Notes under the pieces: model-generated
The model's database searches: none
What the model saw: the letters and a program-made list of their open reading frames with translations, nothing else
Told to the model about the DNA's origin: nothing
Program-made: the position numbers and the translations under genes
Assembly: GCA_963788055.1 (NCBI GenBank)
Contig: CAWBFA010000003.1
Location: 264,185-328,184 of the forward strand
Direction of reading: 5' to 3'
DNA length: 64,000 nt
From: JACCTU01 sp963788055
GTDB lineage: Bacteria; Actinomycetota; Thermoleophilia; Gaiellales; Gaiellaceae
Shown: one piece after another, positions 7,820 to 15,588 of the stretch
Position numbering within the stretch: position 1 is the stretch's first letter
How the letters are laid out: the number at the start of each line of letters is the position of its first letter

Positions 7820-9051
7820 ATGCGCCGAGTCGTCGTGACGGGCCTGGGGGCGGTGACGCCGATCGGGAACGACGTGTCCTCCTCGTGGGACGCCGCCCTC
7901 AAGGGGCGGAGCGGGGTGGACTTCATCGGCGCGTTCGACACCGACGGGTTCCCAGTTCGGATCGCGGCGGAGGTCAAGGGGTTCGACCCGACGACCGTCG
8001 TCTCGGCCAAGGAGGCGCGCAAGTTCGACCGGAACGTGCAGTTCGCCGTCGCGTCGGCGAAGGAGGCGGTCGCGGACGCTGGGCTCAACGGCTTCGACCC
8101 GACCCGCGTCGGAATCGTCTTCGGCTCCGCGATCGGCGGGCTGCTCGGGATCATGGAGCAGGCCGAGGTGCTCCGGGAGCGCGGGCCGGATCGCGTCTCG
8201 CCGAACTTCCTGCCGAACGTGCTCGTCGACTCCGCCAGCGGGCAGCTCGCGATCTCGCTCGGGATCCGCGGCCCGAACTACGCGCCGGTCTCGGCCTGCG
8301 CGACGGGCTCGCACGCGGTCGGCGAGGGCGCCGAGCTGATCCGCCGCGGTGACGCCGACGCCGTGATCGCGGGCGGCACCGAAGCGTGCATCCATCCGCT
8401 GATCCTCGCGGGCTTCTGCGCGATGCGCGGGCTCGCGACCGAGGAGGAGCGTCCGGCGCGCGCCTCACGACCGTTCGACGCGACGCGCGAGGGGTTCGTG
8501 ATGGGCGAGGGCTCGTCCACGCTCGTCCTCGAGGAGCTCGAGCAGGCTCGCGCGCGCGGTGCGACTATCTATGCCGAGGTGCTCGGCTACGGCGCTTCGA
8601 ACGACGCGCACCACATGGCGCAGCCCGAACCCGAGGCAATCGGGGTCAGCGACATGATGCGCGCTGCGCTGCGCCGTGCCGACGTCGATCCGAAACGCGT
8701 CGGGTACATCAACGCGCACGGGACCTCGACGCCGCTCGGCGACCTCGCCGAGACGCGCGCGATCAAGCAGGTGTTCGGCAACCACGCCTACGAGCTCGCG
8801 GTTTCCTCGACGAAGTCGGTCACGGGCCACTGCTTCGGGGCGGCCGGGGCGATCGAGGCGATGATGTGCGTGCTCGCGCTGCACCACGGCGTTCTCCCGC
8901 CGACCGCGAACTACGAGCAGCCCGATCCCGACTGCGATCTCGACTACGTCCCGAACGAGGCGCGGGAGGTTCAGGTCGACGTCGCGCTCTCGAACGCGAT
9001 GGGCCTCGGCGGCCACAACGCCTGCGTCCTGCTCGGCCGCTACGAGCCTGA
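7820..9051 (+). CDS. fabF: 3-oxoacyl-[ACP] synthase II (FabF family)
   Basis: A condensing enzyme for fatty-acid chain elongation. The family core of about 410 residues is complete. The active-site Cys160 lies in VSACATGSHA, His300 in NAHGTSTPLGD and His337 in TGHCFGAAGA, and the C-terminal glycine-rich NAMGLGGHNA is present. The expected C-terminus is near GRYE (9046), but the frame has no stop there and stays open to 10324 across oppositely oriented genes. A TGA lies in the next frame at 9049-9051, so a missing base near the 3' end is likely. The end given is therefore inferred. Confidence 0.85.
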
Positions 9052-9063
9052 GTTTTCGGCTCA

Positions 9064-9710
9064 AGGGGCGACGGACGTCCGGGGTCAGGTCGGCGAGCGA
9101 GTCGAGGACGACGTCGGCCAGGGCAAGCGAGTCCTCGTCGGGACGGAACTGAGCGTTCGGGATCGCGACGACGCGCAGGCCCGCCGCATGCGCGCTGCGA
9201 ATGCCGTTGCGCGAGTCCTCGATCGCGGCCGCGCGCGCGGGGTCGACCCCGAGCCTGCGCACGGCCTCGAGGTAGACGTCGGGAGCGGGCTTGCCGCTCG
9301 CCACCTCCTCGGACGAGACGGTGGCCGCGAAGAAGGGCGCGAGCCCGCTCAGTCTCGAGCGCCAGGTCGATCAACGGACGGTTCGACGACGACGCGAGCC
9401 CGAGCGGCCAGCGAGCGGCGAGCCGCTCGACCGCCTCGCGCGCGCCGGGGATCAGCGGCAGGTGCTCCCGGTAGCGCGCCTCCATGCGCCGCACCACTTC
9501 GGCGGCGATCTCGTCGGGCGACTCGCGCAGCCCGACGACATCGTGCATGTAGCGCGACCACTCCGGCGAGCTCATCCCCATCATGTCGGCCTGCGCGCGC
9601 TCCGACCAGCGGCCGCCGCGCTCGCGCGCCAGCCCTTCGCGCACCTCGTCCCAGAGCTGCTCGGTGTCGAGGAGCAGGCCGTCGAGGTCGAAGACGACGG
9701 CGTCGATCAC
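9064..9710 (-). CDS. HAD-superfamily sugar-phosphatase/beta-PGM-like hydrolase (frameshifted)
   Basis: The N-terminal half has motif I VVFDLDGLLLDTE and motif II in GLASSSNRP. The second half (SGLAPFFAATVSSEEVASGKPAPDVY, motif IV in AAIEDSRNGI) is in another frame. One extra base near 9345, between LALE and SGLAPF, accounts for the break. Such enzymes dephosphorylate small phosphorylated metabolites. The GTG start overlaps the flavin-reductase TGA (9707-9710). The C-terminus should lie near 9064, but no in-frame stop exists there, so the end is an estimate. A sequence error is more likely than real decay. Confidence 0.78.
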
Positions 9711-10168
9711 GCCGCGACGTAACGGCCGTCTCGGTAGACGAGCCCCGGCCCGTCCCGACCGAGCTCGACCCGCTCGACCGCGCCGACGAAATACGTGTGG
9801 TCGCCGGTGTCGTGCTCGGAGTGCAACGAGCACTCGATCCACGACACCGCACCGTCGAGCAGCGGCCCGCGCGAACCCTCGCGCACGGAGATGCCCTGCC
9901 ACTGCGCGATCGGCGGCACACTCCTCGCGAAGTGCTGCGCGAGAGCGGCCTGGTCCCCCGACAGCACGCTGAGCGCGAAGCCGCCGGCCTCGCGCAGCAG
10001 CTCATGCGCCTGCGCGTCGTGCCCGATCGAGACGCCGACGAGCGCAGGCTCGAGCGAGAGCGATGTGAGCGAGCCGATCGTCACGCCGTACGGAACGGGC
10101 ACGGTCAGCACCGCGATCCCCGAGGGAAAGCGGCGCATCGCCGACCGGAGCTCGTCGCCGCTCGCCAC
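9707..10168 (-). CDS. Flavin reductase domain protein
   Basis: A 153-residue flavin-reductase-like (split-barrel, FMN-binding) protein. It shows the family pattern MRRFPSGIAVLTV near the N-terminus, GVTIGSLTSLSLEP around residues 27-40, LREAGGFALSVLSGDQ and a C-terminal HTYFVGAVERVELG. Such proteins reduce FMN or FAD for partner monooxygenases or bind flavin themselves. The GTG start lies 11 bp after the DUF4383 gene and the stop overlaps the HAD gene start, making a three-gene operon. No partner oxygenase is adjacent. Confidence 0.88.
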   Translation of the reverse strand: MASGDELRSAMRRFPSGIAVLTVPVPYGVTIGSLTSLSLEPALVGVSIGHDAQAHELLREAGGFALSVLSGDQAALAQHFARSVPPIAQWQGISVREGSRGPLLDGAVSWIECSLHSEHDTGDHTYFVGAVERVELGRDGPGLVYRDGRYVAA

Positions 10169-10179
10169 GAGGGCGATGC

Positions 10180-10605
10180 TCAGCGTCCGCGCGTCTCCCG
10201 CCCGAGGAGCAAGCCGGCTCCGAGCAGGACGACGCCGAGGACGAAATGCAGCCAGTTATCCGCTGCGTTCGAGGGCAGCCAATCGAGGCCGCCGATCAGG
10301 CCGACGATCCAGAGCAGCAGGTAGATGGCACCGCCGCCGACGAGGAACGTTCGCGCGCCGTCCGCGGTGCTCGCGAGCGCGAGCCCGAAGATCCCGAAGA
10401 GCAGATGCACCATGTTGAGCAGGATGCTCACCTGGAAGATCCCGAACAGCTCGGCCTCGGACCCCTCGCCCGAGAAGTTGCCGGGCGATTCCGAGGTGAT
10501 GCCGGGGATGAAGCCGAGGACGCCGACGAGCAGGAAGACGACGCTGATCAGCCGCGCCGTCGTCAGCAACAGGTCCCGCTCGCCCGCGATGGGCCGATCA
10601 GCCAT
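10180..10605 (-). CDS. DUF4383 membrane protein
   Basis: A 141-residue protein with four hydrophobic segments separated by short loops: LISVVFLLVGVLGFIPG, LNMVHLLFGIFGLALA, AIYLLLWIVGLIGGL and LHFVLGVVLLGAGLLLG. The pattern LGFIPGI plus HLLFGIFGLA is typical of the actinobacterial DUF4383 family, of unknown function. The start ATG is preceded by an AGGAGG-type site. It is the first gene of the operon with flavin reductase and HAD hydrolase. Confidence 0.85.
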   Translation of the reverse strand: MADRPIAGERDLLLTTARLISVVFLLVGVLGFIPGITSESPGNFSGEGSEAELFGIFQVSILLNMVHLLFGIFGLALASTADGARTFLVGGGAIYLLLWIVGLIGGLDWLPSNAADNWLHFVLGVVLLGAGLLLGRETRGR

Positions 10606-10656
10606 GGAGTCCTCCTGGGTAGCCGAGTCTAGGTTTCAGCGCTCTCACGTCATCTC

Positions 10657-10791
10657 CTACGGCGCAGGCGTGGTTTTGACGGCGGCGAACCGCCCGCACG
10701 CGTCGCATTGAACCTCAGAGACGTCGTGCGGCGACCCCCAGGTTCCCAGGTGAGACGTCGCCGCTGCCTTCGCGCAGGAACCACACCGCAT
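10657..10791 (-). CDS. Possible small zinc-ribbon protein
   Basis: A 44-residue frame starting at the ATG in MRCGSC has two C-x-x-C pairs (CGSC and CDAC) about 30 residues apart, as in a small zinc ribbon. The frame extends upstream to 10881, but that part (GWDLNP) is the false translation typical of a tRNA 3' end, because it covers a tRNA-Ser-derived repeat at 10799-10831. No clear ribosome-binding site is present. It may be a real small protein or chance. Confidence 0.33.
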   Translation of the reverse strand: MRCGSCAKAAATSHLGTWGSPHDVSEVQCDACGRFAAVKTTPAP

Positions 10792-10798
10792 CGGCGCG

Positions 10799-10831
10799 GG
10801 GTTCAAGTCCCACCCCAGCCGTTCAACGAGG
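10799..10831 (+). repeat. tRNA-Ser 3'-end repeat, copy 1 (att-like)
   Basis: 33 nt matching the T-arm, acceptor 3' strand and immediate flank of the tRNA-Ser at 16.7 kb at 30 of 33 positions (core GGGTTCAA-TCCCACCCC-GCC, then GTTCAAC). The orientation is opposite to the tRNA. No tRNA 5' half is attached. It looks like an integration-site remnant. Confidence 0.6.
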
Positions 10832-10932
10832 TCGTTTGGCGAAAATTGCTGGGCCGGATGCACGGAATAGGTGGTGTTCAACGTCGTTTCAACGTCTTGA
10901 GGCTTCTATTCGCGAGTGGAAGGGAGTTTGGA

Positions 10933-11040
10933 ATGCCACTTTCGCGCAGAACCCTTTGGATCGGAGCCGCGCTGGCTCTGGTGGTAGTCGTGGTCCTCGC
11001 CGTCGTGTATGGCGGCGGTGGTGGTGGCACCGGTTACTAG
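10933..11040 (+). CDS. Tiny single-span membrane protein (35 aa)
   Basis: The 35-residue product has a basic N-terminus (MPLSRRTLW), one transmembrane helix rich in Ala, Val and Leu (residues 9-26), and a glycine tail GGGGGGTGY. A purine-rich AAGGGAG site lies about eight bases before the ATG, and a strong hairpin terminator follows 27 bp after the stop. Such a compact unit looks like a genuine small gene. The function is unknown. It lies between two tRNA-Ser-derived repeats. Confidence 0.45.
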   Translation: MPLSRRTLWIGAALALVVVVVLAVVYGGGGGGTGY

Positions 11041-11067
11041 CAGCTCGTGCCGCCCGTAGCTTGAGTC

Positions 11068-11099
11068 TCGGGAGGGGCGACCGTTCCGGCCCCTCCCGA
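11068..11099 (+). terminator. Hairpin terminator
   Basis: A perfect 11-bp stem (11068-11078 with 11089-11099, TCGGGAGGGGC pairing with GCCCCTCCCGA) around a 10-nt loop. It follows the tiny membrane gene ending at 11040. No strong U-tract follows. Confidence 0.7.
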
Positions 11100-11497
11100 T
11101 CAGCGGGTTTGTTGCGCCCTGAAGTGCGGATCTCGAGGAGTTCGTACTTCGGTCGTAGCGATCCGGACAGTGCGGGGTGTGTCCGTGCCTTCGCGGGGGC
11201 CTCCGGGACTCCCCCCGTCTTAAGCCAGGCTTAAGCAAGCGGGGTAAGAAAAGAGAGCCGGGCGTACCGGCCGTAGCCGCAGTCTCCCTCTCCCCGACGG
11301 TCGAATGCGCCCGGCTTCTCACTCGTACCCGTCGATGACCTCAGAGGATCCGCTCGCGGGGTTTATTGACAGAACGCTTACGACGACTCGCGAGGCCTGG
11401 ACGGAGGCAGTAGTCCTCCCCTCGGTGGTACAGCGCGCTCCCGGATGCGCCGCCTCGCCCCATGCGGAAGCTTTGGCGGCGAAAGGAGGCATCAACC

Positions 11498-11578
11498 GTG
11501 ACGATTTTCTGGGCAACGCTGACGATTGCGCTGGCGGTTCTAGTCATCGTGCTCGTCAGGAGGAGCAGGACGCGCTAG
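11498..11578 (+). CDS. Tiny single-span membrane protein (26 aa)
   Basis: GTG start preceded by a very strong Shine-Dalgarno sequence (AAAGGAGG, eight bases upstream). The 26-residue product is one transmembrane helix (FWATLTIALAVLVIVLV) followed by a basic RRSRTR tail, so the C-terminus should face the cytoplasm. It is the same size and layout as the product at 32945-33025. Function unknown. The interval 11100-11497 upstream holds no other gene I can support. Confidence 0.5.
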   Translation: MTIFWATLTIALAVLVIVLVRRSRTR

Positions 11579-11784
11579 AGGCACGAACTGAGGTCGCTGC
11601 AGCGGCGCGTCCGGGCGATCCGGGGGACGAGCCGCACAACCGGTCGTTCGACTGACGAGTGCGCGCCAGTTGCGCGTCGGTCAGCACCCGAAGCCGCGGA
11701 TTTGAGCGGCCTTGAGCGAAGAGCGACCCGGCTCTAGTTGGGTGGTCTGGAACGCCGGAACTCCGCATGGTTATGCGGGATTCG

Positions 11785-11853
11785 CCTTGTTCAACGGCGG
11801 GGCTGGGATTTGAACCCAGGGACCGCCTTACGACGATCAGCGGTTTTCAAGAC
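11785..11853 (-). repeat. Displaced tRNA-Ser 3' half, copy 2 (att-like)
   Basis: Reading on the minus strand, this matches the tRNA-Ser at 16.7 kb from the anticodon loop (CTTGAAAACCGCTGA) through the T-arm and acceptor 3' strand into the flank. The 33-nt core at 11785-11817 is 31/33 identical. The 5' half of the tRNA is absent and the anticodon stem is broken. The T-stem differs (CTGGG/CCCAG against GTGGG/CCCAC) but stays paired. This is what a tRNA-integrating element leaves at its far end. Confidence 0.75.
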
Positions 11854-11962
11854 GGGTCGAGTTCCGCAGAACCATGCGGCCTGAGCCCGCTGCGCGACAA
11901 CGTGCGCGACACATCGGGCGAAGCGCTTGACACGCGCCGCCCGCAATGGCAGAAGGAGATCG

Positions 11963-12340
11963 ATGAAGCGGGACTATTCCAAGCTCCAGCAGGAGTGGGC
12001 CAACCGCAAAGCTGCCGTCTCGGACGTGTTCAAGATGGAGCCCGGAACGGATCCTGGGACGCCGAGGGTCAAGAAGTCGCCCGACGAACGGAAGCAGCTA
12101 CTCGCGCAAGTGGTCCAGAGTGAGATCAGCAAGGGCGCGGGTCGAATCGAGTCGCAGAGCGACTACTACGTCACGCTCGTTCGCGGCCACCGTCCGAATC
12201 ACATTCTCCACCTGATCCTGAGCATCATCACTCTCGGGTTGTGGATCATCGTCTGGATCCTCGTGGCCATGGGCTCGGGCGAGAAGCGGACGATGGTGAG
12301 CGTGGATGAGTACGGCTACGTAATGACGCGCCGCATCTAG
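11963..12340 (+). CDS. Small membrane protein, island cargo
   Basis: A 125-residue protein. ATG 11963 is chosen because AAGGAG lies a few bases upstream. The N-terminal 75 residues are hydrophilic and charged, and one or two membrane segments follow (HLILSIITLGLWIIVWILVAM, residues about 88-108). The HxxHLxLxxxTLGLWxxVW pattern occurs in small actinobacterial phage- or plasmid-associated proteins. No enzymatic motif is seen. It is the first gene inside the tRNA-Ser-bounded island. Confidence 0.72.
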   Translation: MKRDYSKLQQEWANRKAAVSDVFKMEPGTDPGTPRVKKSPDERKQLLAQVVQSEISKGAGRIESQSDYYVTLVRGHRPNHILHLILSIITLGLWIIVWILVAMGSGEKRTMVSVDEYGYVMTRRI

Positions 12341-12502
12341 CGTCCACGTCAGACTCTCGCCCAGGCGCTCAGTCGACCGCGAGCCGTGCCGCTGGCGGCC
12401 TAAGCGTCTCCCTGGAAGTCGTAACCGCGCTCCTCGGCAAATTTCCGCGCGTCCGAGAGTGTGACCCAGTGATCTAGTCCGTCGGGAAGCTTCGAGCCGG
12501 GG
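12341..12502. other. Intergenic stretch with a degenerate gene fragment
   Basis: On the minus strand an open frame runs from about 12498 to a TAG at 12400-12402 and encodes DGLDHWVTLSDARKFAEERG and a short tail. It lacks any ATG, GTG or TTG start. It resembles the end of a short helical protein and is probably a gene remnant. Nothing else is visible. Confidence 0.3.
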
Positions 12503-13081
12503 TTACGCGCCCGTCAGCTCTGCAGCGATCTCGCAGAAGGGGAAGTCGTCCGCGAAGCCAGGGTGCGGTCCGTGTACAGACAGGTGTGTCTCTTCGATGA
12601 ACTCCGCCCCGGGGACGCCGTCCCCGAGCGTGTCGAAGAGAGCCGTGGTGCGGATGACGCCGCGGTCCCGCACGATGACGTTGCCCGCGGAGTCCTCGAT
12701 CACGAAGGGCTGACCGGCCTCAATGGCCACGAACTCGTAGATGTTCCCGCTGACCTGTGTGGCCGTGATCTCGCTGAACAGGCCGTTGCCCCGAATCACG
12801 AACCACAGTCCCGTATCGGGGTTCGTGAGCACGTCTCGGTGCGAGAAGTTGTCCTTGATGTAGAAAGCCTCGCCGTCCTTGTCGGCACGGAGAACGAAGT
12901 GGCCGCTGAACTCGGACTCGCCGTTGAGCGTGAAGCCGCAGTCGTCGAAGCTGTACGAGTCGGTGCCCGAGTAGAAACCCGATTCGATGACCGTGCCCGC
13001 TGCGGGGACTGCCCCGAACGCGAGCACCGCGATTGCTGCCAGGGCCGTTAGCCCAGCCTTCATGCCCCGGTTGGCGTGCAT
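12503..13081 (-). CDS. Secreted protein of unknown function
   Basis: A 192-residue protein with a signal peptide (basic MHANRGMKAG, then LTALAAIAVLAFGAVPAAG) and a predicted cut near residue 28. The start is supported by AAAGGAGG eight bases upstream. The mature part is beta-rich with two cysteines (DDCGF and PFCEI) that could form a disulfide. It resembles the other secreted proteins of this island (14201-14683 and 57044-57547 share the style of about 150 beta-rich residues), but I cannot assign a family. Confidence 0.75.
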   Translation of the reverse strand: MHANRGMKAGLTALAAIAVLAFGAVPAAGTVIESGFYSGTDSYSFDDCGFTLNGESEFSGHFVLRADKDGEAFYIKDNFSHRDVLTNPDTGLWFVIRGNGLFSEITATQVSGNIYEFVAIEAGQPFVIEDSAGNVIVRDRGVIRTTALFDTLGDGVPGAEFIEETHLSVHGPHPGFADDFPFCEIAAELTGA

Positions 13082-13225
13082 CAAGAGTGCCTCCTTTCTC
13101 CGGCTGCCGCGGTCGGCAGGTTGGACCTGGCAACGGACGGTACGACTGTGAGCGCCCCGTTTCAAGAGGGCTGCCCCTGGTCCGCGTGAGGACACTGCAT
13201 TTCCTAAGCGGCGTATCCTGGCTGC

Positions 13226-13404
13226 GTGGAGCTCTGGTGCCAGGAGTGCCTCCTGCTGGCCGACGACGAGGCTCGCGGCTGGCGGCTCTACCGCACCGAC
13301 GTGCCGGAAGAGGACGAGGAGCCGACGCTCGCCGCGCGTACTGCGCCGTCTGCGCTTACGTCGAGTTCGGCAGTTCGGGTCGAGAACGTACGTGGTCCGA
13401 CTGA
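13226..13404 (+). pseudogene. Small zinc-ribbon protein, frameshifted
   Basis: The GTG start gives ELWCQECLLLADDEARGWRL followed by YRTDVPEEDEEP. The second half, RAYCAVCAYVEFG, is in another frame ending at TGA 13402-13404. The two C-x-x-C pairs (CQEC, CAVC) are spaced as in a short family of actinobacterial zinc-ribbon proteins. One base change near 13335 would restore a protein of about 59 residues. It is either a sequence error or decay within the island. Confidence 0.58.
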
Positions 13405-13432
13405 GCGCGTTTCTGGGCGACCGGCTGCTCTG

Positions 13433-14008
13433 ATGCGGCGCCTGCTTGTGCTGTGTGTTGTCGGGCTCGCCGGATGTGGCGGTGAGTCATCCGTCCAAAC
13501 GGTGACGGTGCCCGCCCCCTCTGCCACGAGGGAGACGGCTGACCGCTCGGTTGAGCTGCACGCGTATCTCGAGGAAGTCGCGGAGATCCGCGATCGGTAT
13601 ACGCATACGACTGACCGCGCCAACGCGGCCTTGGATCGAGTGAATACGGCGGGTCCTGACTCAAGTTGGACTGCCGCCGCCACCGAACTCCGCGACGCGC
13701 GAGATGAGCTAGACGAAATCTCGATCGATGTGGAATCACTCGCGCCGCCCGCCGAGCTCAAGGTGGCGCACGATGCGCTCGGAAAGAGTCTCCAACTCGG
13801 CTCACAGGGTCTTGATGTTGTGCAATCGGCGCTCGCGGCGAAGGACGTTTCGCGCCTGATCGCAGCAGGAGAGGAGTCGAAGATGCTGGCAGCACGTATC
13901 CGCGAGCTCCGATCGACCTGGCGCGTCGATGTGACGGTACGGGCGAGGCAGGTAGGTGTTGTCCTGCCCGAGTGGGTGCGAACCGTGGGCAAGTCACGGA
14001 ACGATTAG
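13433..14008 (+). CDS. Lipoprotein with a helical domain
   Basis: A 191-residue protein with a lipoprotein signal (MRRLLVLCVVGLAGCGG; lipobox LAGC, Cys15), a Thr/Pro linker (QTVTVPAPSAT) and a long, mostly helical domain (residues 40-190). Residues 70-110 alternate charged and small residues like a helical bundle (DRANAALDRV, ATELRDARDEL). It is probably surface-anchored. No known family was recognised. The frame also reads upstream through the broken zinc-ribbon gene, so the ATG at 13433 is chosen from the signal sequence. Confidence 0.75.
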   Translation: MRRLLVLCVVGLAGCGGESSVQTVTVPAPSATRETADRSVELHAYLEEVAEIRDRYTHTTDRANAALDRVNTAGPDSSWTAAATELRDARDELDEISIDVESLAPPAELKVAHDALGKSLQLGSQGLDVVQSALAAKDVSRLIAAGEESKMLAARIRELRSTWRVDVTVRARQVGVVLPEWVRTVGKSRND

Positions 14009-14109
14009 GGACGCGAATCTCGACGCCGCACCGTCCACGTCCCGTGGGCGGCTTCCGCGCTCTCCTCTATCGAGACGATCTCGAACTCGTAACCGGGGCG
14101 GATCAACAC
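14005..14109 (-). CDS. Possible 34-aa protein
   Basis: A short GTG-started frame (LIRPGYEFEIVSIEE ... AAHGTWTVRRR) ends at a TAA overlapping the convergent lipoprotein gene by 4 bp. Composition is protein-like but the ribosome-binding site is weak. It may be a fragment of a longer gene. The remainder of 14009-14200 shows nothing else. Confidence 0.25.
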   Translation of the reverse strand: MLIRPGYEFEIVSIEESAEAAHGTWTVRRRDSRP

Positions 14110-14200
14110 CGTGCCACCACCCTACTCCGCAGCCGTCAGCCGATTGACAAGCCTCTGCGAGGGAAGGAAGATCGCGTTGGCAACCGAGAGGGAGGAAGAG

Positions 14201-14683
14201 ATGAGAGCTCTGCGGCTACTCACCATCATGATGGCACTGCTCGCGCTGGTCGGAGCACCGCTCGCCGGAGCCGAGCCCAAGGGCGATCAGACGACGCTCC
14301 ACCTCGTGAACGAGCCGAACGTCTTCGTCGACGTTGATCCGTGCACGGGGATCCCCGCGCAGATCAGCGCGCTCGAGACCGGCGTGATCCACACCACCGA
14401 GTTCCCGGATCACTTCCACATCACGGGCACGCTGCGCGCGACGTTCACCGTCGACTTGCTCCCACTGGACGGCGAGGCGGACGCGACCGGCACGTACACC
14501 GTCTGGTTCGGCGACAACGTCCCGAAGAAGGGGAACGGCGCGGCGACGTTCACGCTCAACGGCCAGATCACGTATCCGGACGGGACGACGTGGTCGTTCC
14601 ACCACGTCGACCACACGACGTTCGCCGAGGGCGACGTCCCCAAGCACGAGTTTTCCAAGATGCACTGCACGCAGATCGGCTAG
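14201..14683 (+). CDS. Secreted beta-rich protein
   Basis: A 160-residue protein. GGAGG lies just ahead of the ATG. A signal peptide (MRALRLLTIMMALLALVGAPLAGA) is followed by a mature beta-rich domain with repeated Thr, Gly and His (HTTEFPDHFHITGT, FHHVDHTTF) and two cysteines (DPCTG and MHCTQ). The His clusters could bind a metal, but this is a guess. A strong hairpin terminator follows 18 bp after the stop and is probably shared with the small gene on the other strand. Confidence 0.75.
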   Translation: MRALRLLTIMMALLALVGAPLAGAEPKGDQTTLHLVNEPNVFVDVDPCTGIPAQISALETGVIHTTEFPDHFHITGTLRATFTVDLLPLDGEADATGTYTVWFGDNVPKKGNGAATFTLNGQITYPDGTTWSFHHVDHTTFAEGDVPKHEFSKMHCTQIG

Positions 14684-14701
14684 CGGCAGCGGCGCAGGAT
14701 G

Positions 14702-14731
14702 GTGAGAGGCGGCCTTTCGGCCGCCTCTCAC
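14702..14731. terminator. Bidirectional hairpin terminator
   Basis: A perfect 13-bp stem (14702-14714 with 14719-14731) with a TTTC loop. It lies between the stop codons of two convergent genes (14683 plus, 14736 minus). Confidence 0.8.
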
Positions 14732-14735
14732 GGAT

Positions 14736-14819
14736 TCACTCCTCGGTCTGCGCTTCCGCCTCGTCGGGCGGCTCGGCCGGCTCTCCGTCCTCGAGAATGA
14801 GCTTGTAGGTGAATGCCAT
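14736..14819 (-). CDS. 27-aa acidic protein
   Basis: ATG preceded by GGAGG at five-base spacing. The product MAFTYKLILEDGEPAEPPDE plus AEAQTEE matches the start of a family of short actinobacterial proteins (pattern FTYxLxLEDGxPAxPP), which are usually 60-80 residues long. This copy ends early with an acidic tail. It points at the shared terminator and overlaps nothing. Confidence 0.42.
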   Translation of the reverse strand: MAFTYKLILEDGEPAEPPDEAEAQTEE

Positions 14820-14878
14820 CGGTTCCTCCAGTCGTCAGGACTGGGGGCCGGACGGCAAATCGGAGTCTACTCGTGGGG

Positions 14879-15121
14879 CGTGAGGACGAGCACAAGCACT
14901 CCTACAAGGCTTTCCTCGAGGCGGCCGACATTCGCGGGAGCCGTGTGGACAGGTACATGGGGCACGCGAACCACTCCGTCCAGGCCCGCTACAGCCATCA
15001 GTTCGACGGCAAGTACCTCGAGGACGCGCAGGCGCTCAGTGTGTACTTGCGCCGAGCAGACTCACCGGGGCGCATCGAGCAACTGGAGACGAGTGACGCC
15101 ATGGCGCGAGAGGCCGTGTGA
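14879..15121 (+). pseudogene. Tyrosine recombinase (integrase) C-terminal remnant
   Basis: The frame encodes about 80 residues typical of the end of a phage-type tyrosine integrase: KHSYKAFLEAADIRGSR, VDRYMGHANHSVQARYSHQF (the conserved G-H and the nucleophilic Tyr in ARYSH) and a YLEDAQALSVYLRRAD tail. The Arg boxes and the whole N-terminal part are missing, and the small gene at 14736-14819 sits directly upstream. It is therefore a dead fragment, probably of the enzyme that brought in the surrounding tRNA-Ser island. Confidence 0.75.
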
Positions 15122-15219
15122 GCTTAGGCTTTCGCCATACAGCCCCTCCGAGGGTTTGGGTGGGGGTTTTCCTTGTCCTCGTACTTCTCACGCTTCTAGC
15201 GGAGAGCCCTAGAAGATGT

Positions 15220-15588
15220 CTAGCAGGTCACATGGAACAGCCCGATCGCTGTGTCCTCGGTCTCGTTCCAGACGTCGATAACCTCGGGCGTGCGCAGTAG
15301 CACGACCTGGAGCTTCCTTCCCTGCACGTAGTCCGCCGCCTCGGGCGAGAACACGATGTTGCCGTACTGGCCGCTGCCGACGATCAGGCGGTCTACTCCC
15401 GGCCCCTGCTCGCAGATGTACTTCGCCTCCTCAAGCGAGATCGTGTGTGAGGTCCCGTAAACCGCCTTCGAAAGCTTCTTCTTCCGCTTCGTCACCCTGC
15501 CGTCCGACCGGATGACGACATCATGCTCGAAGACGGCACCATCGATCGTGATCGAGCCGAACGTTGTTCGGTCGATGCGGGGTTTCAT
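15220..15588 (-). CDS. Mth938-like domain protein
   Basis: A 122-residue protein of the Mth938/DUF498 fold. It shows FGSITIDGAVFEHDVVI near the N-terminus, the conserved KKKLSKAVYGTSH in the middle, and VDRLIVGSGQYG followed by FSPEAADY. Homologues are found in archaea, bacteria and as mitochondrial NDUFAF3; no catalytic role is settled. The ATG is preceded by GGAG eight bases upstream. It lies inside the tRNA-Ser island but is a widespread gene, so it may be passive cargo. Confidence 0.76.
   Translation of the reverse strand: MKPRIDRTTFGSITIDGAVFEHDVVIRSDGRVTKRKKKLSKAVYGTSHTISLEEAKYICEQGPGVDRLIVGSGQYGNIVFSPEAADYVQGRKLQVVLLRTPEVIDVWNETEDTAIGLFHVTC

Noticed and set aside
9052..10324. Extension of FabF to 834 residues
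   Set aside because: The added part is Arg/Ala-rich antisense of the HAD, flavin reductase and DUF4383 genes and has no homology to condensing enzymes.
11785..11853. A second functional tRNA-Ser
   Set aside because: There is no 5' acceptor strand or D-arm, and the anticodon stem is not paired.
11767..12123. Plus-strand frame with GLGFEPRDRL
   Set aside because: It is a translation of the displaced tRNA-Ser 3' half; the real gene here starts at 11963 in another frame.
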